In this document: piece after piece, positions 6,030 through 6,399 of the stretch
Layout of the letters: each line of letters starts with the position of its first letter
Numbering within the stretch: the first letter of the stretch is position 1
Assembly: GCA_030636965.1 (NCBI GenBank)
Contig: DAOVVW010000054.1
Coordinates: forward strand, 1 to 6,399
DNA from: Pseudomonadota bacterium
GTDB taxonomy: Bacteria; BMS3Abin14
DNA length: 6,399 nucleotides
Direction of reading: 5' to 3'
Notes under the pieces: model-generated
Seen by the model: only the letters and a program-made list of their open reading frames with translations
Databases searched by the model: none
Told to the model about the DNA's origin: nothing
Made by a program: the position numbers and the translations under genes

Positions 6030-6036
6030 TTAGCGC

Positions 6037-6050
6037 GTCCAAGGTCCAAC
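6037..6050. repeat. Two-unit heptad repeat after proA
   Basis: GTCCAAG and GTCCAAC stand in tandem 7 nt after the proA stop codon. They have the same unit length and stop-proximal position as the larger tracts, but two units are weak evidence. CGCGT/ACGCG (6034-6038 and 6049-6053) flank them as a small inverted repeat. Confidence 0.35.
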
Positions 6051-6126
6051 GCGAAAAAAAGAAAATTCATGCGAATAGCAAACAAGGCGAGAGAGAATGG
6101 GTAAGATGCAAGGCCGCAGGAGATAA

Positions 6127-6154
6127 AGTTGTTAGTTGTTGGTTGTTGGTTGGA
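6127..6154. repeat. Heptad-repeat tract downstream of proA
   Basis: Four tandem 7-nt units: AGTTGTT twice, then GGTTGTT and GGTTGGA. Positions 6127-6147 match the reverse complement of 1798-1818, in the right arm of the array after rng, at 20 of 21 bases. It is therefore a second copy of the same dispersed repeat, here as a single arm about 100 nt after proA. Confidence 0.75.
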
Positions 6155-6234
6155 AATTATACCAAAATAAACCTCCACATCCGAAGGCCTGGGCCAGAGG
6201 CATGAGAAGGGGTCAGATATGAGGCGCGACCAGA

Positions 6235-6278
6235 GGCGCAAACCGGAAGCGTATGGTAATACGTTGAGGACTTGCGCC
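6235..6278 (+). other. Nested hairpin element, possible dispersed repeat or structured RNA
   Basis: An outer perfect 7-bp stem, GGCGCAA (6235-6241) with TTGCGCC (6272-6278), encloses an inner stem, AGCGTAT (6248-6254) with ATACGTT (6259-6265), capped by GGTA. The inner stem is 7 bp with one G-T wobble. The internal loop is symmetric, 6 nt on each side, and next to the inner stem it has GA facing GA (6246-6247 and 6266-6267), a layout that allows tandem sheared G-A pairs. No T-run follows, so it is not a simple terminator. It resembles the hairpin repeats common between genes in deltaproteobacterial genomes, but that comparison is from memory. Confidence 0.45.
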
Positions 6279-6378
6279 GAGGGAGAACAAAGCAGATGGT
6301 CGGTTTTCGCCGCCGCATAAAACAATCCCAAGCCCGATCATATTGACTCACTACTATACAAATGCTAGTCCTGAACTA

Positions 6379-6399
6379 ATGAAGATCAAATCCGCAGAT
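6379..6399 (+). CDS. Possible 5' end of a further gene, cut by the window edge
   Basis: ATG at 6379 opens seven codons, MKIKSAD, which run off the right edge. MKI.SA is a start seen in EngB/YsxC ribosome-assembly GTPases of some bacteria, which would suit the theme of the region. Seven residues cannot establish this, and there is no evident ribosome site before the ATG. It may be nothing. Confidence 0.22.

Larger units (their letters stand above)
6030..6378. other. Non-coding region after proA
   Basis: I see no gene on either strand in these 349 nt. The region holds a two-unit heptad (6037-6050), a purine-rich stretch, a heptad tract at 6127-6154 and a GC-rich structured segment at about 6186-6320. 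GAGGC recurs at 6197, 6221 and 6233, spacings of 24 and 12 nt, and CCAGAGGC recurs at 6194 and 6230. TATACA at 6355-6360 could be a -10 box but has no good -35 partner. No hairpin followed by T's is found, so the proA terminator is not identified. Confidence 0.6.

Noticed and set aside
6034..6060. CGCGT/ACGCG hairpin as the proA terminator
   Set aside because: It is followed on the + strand by a run of A, not T, and the loop is a repeat. It does not fit an intrinsic terminator.
5906..6331. A 141-codon open frame on the minus strand spanning the end of proA
   Set aside because: It runs through conserved proA codons and then through repeat-bearing spacer. The product shows no family features.
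6345..6353. GACTCACTA, identical to nine bases of the T7 phage promoter
   Set aside because: The bases on both sides do not match the T7 consensus and there is no phage context, so it is chance.

Overview
The window is an ordinary-looking bacterial chromosome segment whose six complete genes all read on the + strand: rng (RNase G), rplU (L21), rpmA (L27), obgE (Obg GTPase), proB (glutamate 5-kinase) and proA (gamma-glutamyl phosphate reductase). The order rng-rplU-rpmA-obgE-proB-proA, the moderate GC content of the genes and the short tandem repeats of period 7 between them suggest a Deltaproteobacteria-type genome (Desulfobacterota or Desulfuromonadota). This is an inference from gene order and style; no marker here fixes the taxon.

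Layout. Positions 1-220 are AT-rich, hold no convincing gene and probably carry the rng promoter and leader. rng fills 221-1729. The gap 1730-1916 is the densest regulatory stretch. It holds two facing arms of heptad repeats, then a good sigma70-type promoter whose -35 and -10 boxes each sit in a perfect palindrome, and a 26-codon open frame with its own Shine-Dalgarno site that stops 3 nt before rplU. From rplU to proB the genes are tightly packed: an 11-nt overlap, then gaps of 24 nt and 5 nt. The 24-nt rpmA-obgE gap carries a 7-codon mini-ORF that ends in an ATGA overlap with obgE, and a small hairpin that holds the obgE start codon. A second heptad tract follows proB and proA comes after 84 nt. 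Positions 6030-6378 are non-coding, with two more heptad tracts and a nested hairpin. Seven codons of a possible further gene run off the right edge.

How the genes fit together. RNase G processes and decays RNA, including rRNA precursors. L21 and L27 are 50S proteins and Obg is a 50S-assembly GTPase, so the first four genes concern ribosome production. ProB and ProA carry out the first two steps of proline synthesis and are attached to the ribosomal operon, probably sharing its transcript.

I see no defence system, mobile element, CRISPR array, tRNA or rRNA. The unusual content is in the intergenic DNA: the heptad-repeat family next to stop codons, the palindromic rplU promoter, the small leader ORFs and the structured element after proA.
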